From: Chloroflexota bacterium
Lineage (GTDB): Bacteria; Chloroflexota; UBA6077
NCBI GenBank assembly: GCA_021806765.1
Contig: JAJZQR010000295.1
Location: forward strand, 1 to 6,794
Length of the DNA: 6,794 nt
Direction: 5' to 3'
Shown here: piece after piece, positions 6,403 through 6,794 of the stretch
How the letters are laid out: each line of letters starts with the position of its first letter
Position numbering within the stretch: position 1 is the first letter of the stretch
Position numbers and translations under genes: made by a program
The notes under the pieces: generated by a model
The model's input: the letters and a program-made list of their open reading frames with translations, nothing else
What the model was told of the DNA's origin: nothing
The model's database searches: none

Positions 6403-6408
6403 TCCTCC
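6403..6408 (-). promoter_or_regulatory. Shine-Dalgarno sequence for the ligase TTG start
   Basis: GGAGGA on the minus strand (6408 to 6403) precedes TTG 6399 by 3 nt. The spacing is short but the match is strong. Other in-frame starts (TTG 6441, 6426 and 6411, GTG 6378) have no well-placed ribosome binding site. This is the reason for preferring the 469-residue form. Confidence 0.45.
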
Positions 6409-6462
6409 GTCCAATGGCCTCGACAATGTGGGACAGGGCAACCTCCCACCGCACGACCTCGC

Positions 6463-6794
6463 TCAGCCGCCTGCGGCCGCCGGCTGGGGTGTCTTCTTCT
6501 CCACCTGGACCTCCAGGGTCCCTACCTGAGTGTAGCGGAGAGCCGGGATCTCTTTCTCCTGGCTGCCGGCCAGGGCGATGGCTATGCCGTACCTGCCGGC
6601 GGCGGTGCCCTGAGACGGGCCCACTATCAGCCAGTGCTTGGTTCGTACCGGCTCCCCCGGCCGCCATTGGGAAGCCGCGTAGCCCGGGGCCAGCGGAACC
6701 GCCTGGTCGCCGACCAGGTTCCCTTGCTCGTCCAGGAAGGCTACGTGGAGGGTGTAATCCCCCTTCGGCGGCTGCGGTGCTCGCCACACCAGTT
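6463..6794 (-). CDS. C-terminal part of a probable membrane glycosyltransferase or related envelope protein (runs off window)
   Basis: Only the last roughly 110 codons are present; the frame stays open to the right edge, so the true start lies outside. The visible part is a soluble, beta-rich domain (YTLHVAFLDEQGNLVGDQ, SQWRPGEPVRTKHWLIVGP, GRYGIAIALAG, VGTLEVQVE) followed by a short Pro/Ala tail. This pattern (drug-like phrases 'F-L-D-x-x-G-x-L-V', 'W-x-P-G-E', 'G-x-Y-x-I-x-I') resembles the C-terminal beta-sandwich found after the membrane part of GT39/PMT-like glycosyltransferases in Chloroflexota. That assignment is from pattern memory, not a search. It lies upstream of the ligase on the same strand, consistent with a polysaccharide or glycoprotein assembly operon. 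The whole protein could also be a different envelope protein with this domain. Confidence 0.6.
   Translation of the reverse strand, partial: LVWRAPQPPKGDYTLHVAFLDEQGNLVGDQAVPLAPGYAASQWRPGEPVRTKHWLIVGPSQGTAAGRYGIAIALAGSQEKEIPALRYTQVGTLEVQVEKKTPQPAAAGG

Noticed and set aside
5552..6787. Minus-strand open frame of 411 codons overlapping the ligase and the partial gene
   Set aside because: Its translation is Arg/Gly/Pro-rich low complexity and it overlaps a clear polytopic membrane protein in another frame; it is a high-GC shadow.

Overview
This 6.8-kb, GC-rich window looks like a chromosomal segment of an uncultured Chloroflexota bacterium, possibly Dehalococcoidia-like. That placement is an inference. 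It rests on the Thr/Pro/Ala-rich linkers in secreted proteins, the class E/F-like sortase, a glycosyl-hydrolase-type lipoprotein, a Chloroflexota-style polysaccharide cluster, frequent TTG/GTG starts, and short GC-rich palindromic repeats in the gaps. No rRNA or other marker is present to confirm it.

Layout, left to right. (1) Positions 1-220 hold a dispersed-type palindrome, a sigma70-like promoter and a 5'-UTR hairpin. (2) 221-1585 (+) encodes a lipoprotein with a low-complexity linker built from 11-residue repeats and a clan GH-A type (beta/alpha)8 glycoside hydrolase domain. (3) 1586-1851 has no gene; most of it is a 179-bp foldback (MITE-like) repeat, followed by a strong promoter. (4) 1852-2397 (+) encodes a stand-alone receiver-domain response regulator starting at TTG, with a tail that is not a recognisable output domain. 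(5) A 12-bp hairpin lies between it and the next gene. (6) 2489-3190 (+) encodes a membrane-anchored sortase with an intact His/Cys/Arg triad. (7) 3207-4883 (+) encodes dihydroxy-acid dehydratase (ilvD), 16 nt after the sortase and possibly co-transcribed. (8) 4884-4989 is a convergent intergenic gap filled by a double-hairpin repeat whose terminal repeat supplies the stop codon of the next gene. (9) 4990-6399 (-) encodes a polytopic O-antigen ligase/polymerase-like protein. (10) 6463-6794 (-) is the 3' end of a gene running off the window, resembling the C-terminal beta domain of large membrane glycosyltransferases.

Functionally, four of the six genes point to the cell envelope: lipoprotein glycosidase, sortase, polysaccharide ligase and the glycosyltransferase-like end. 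The response regulator could control some of them, but nothing in the sequence shows this. ilvD is a branched-chain amino acid biosynthesis gene that seems unrelated to its neighbours. I see no convincing new multi-gene system. The most distinctive content is the intergenic repeats and how they meet gene ends and promoters.
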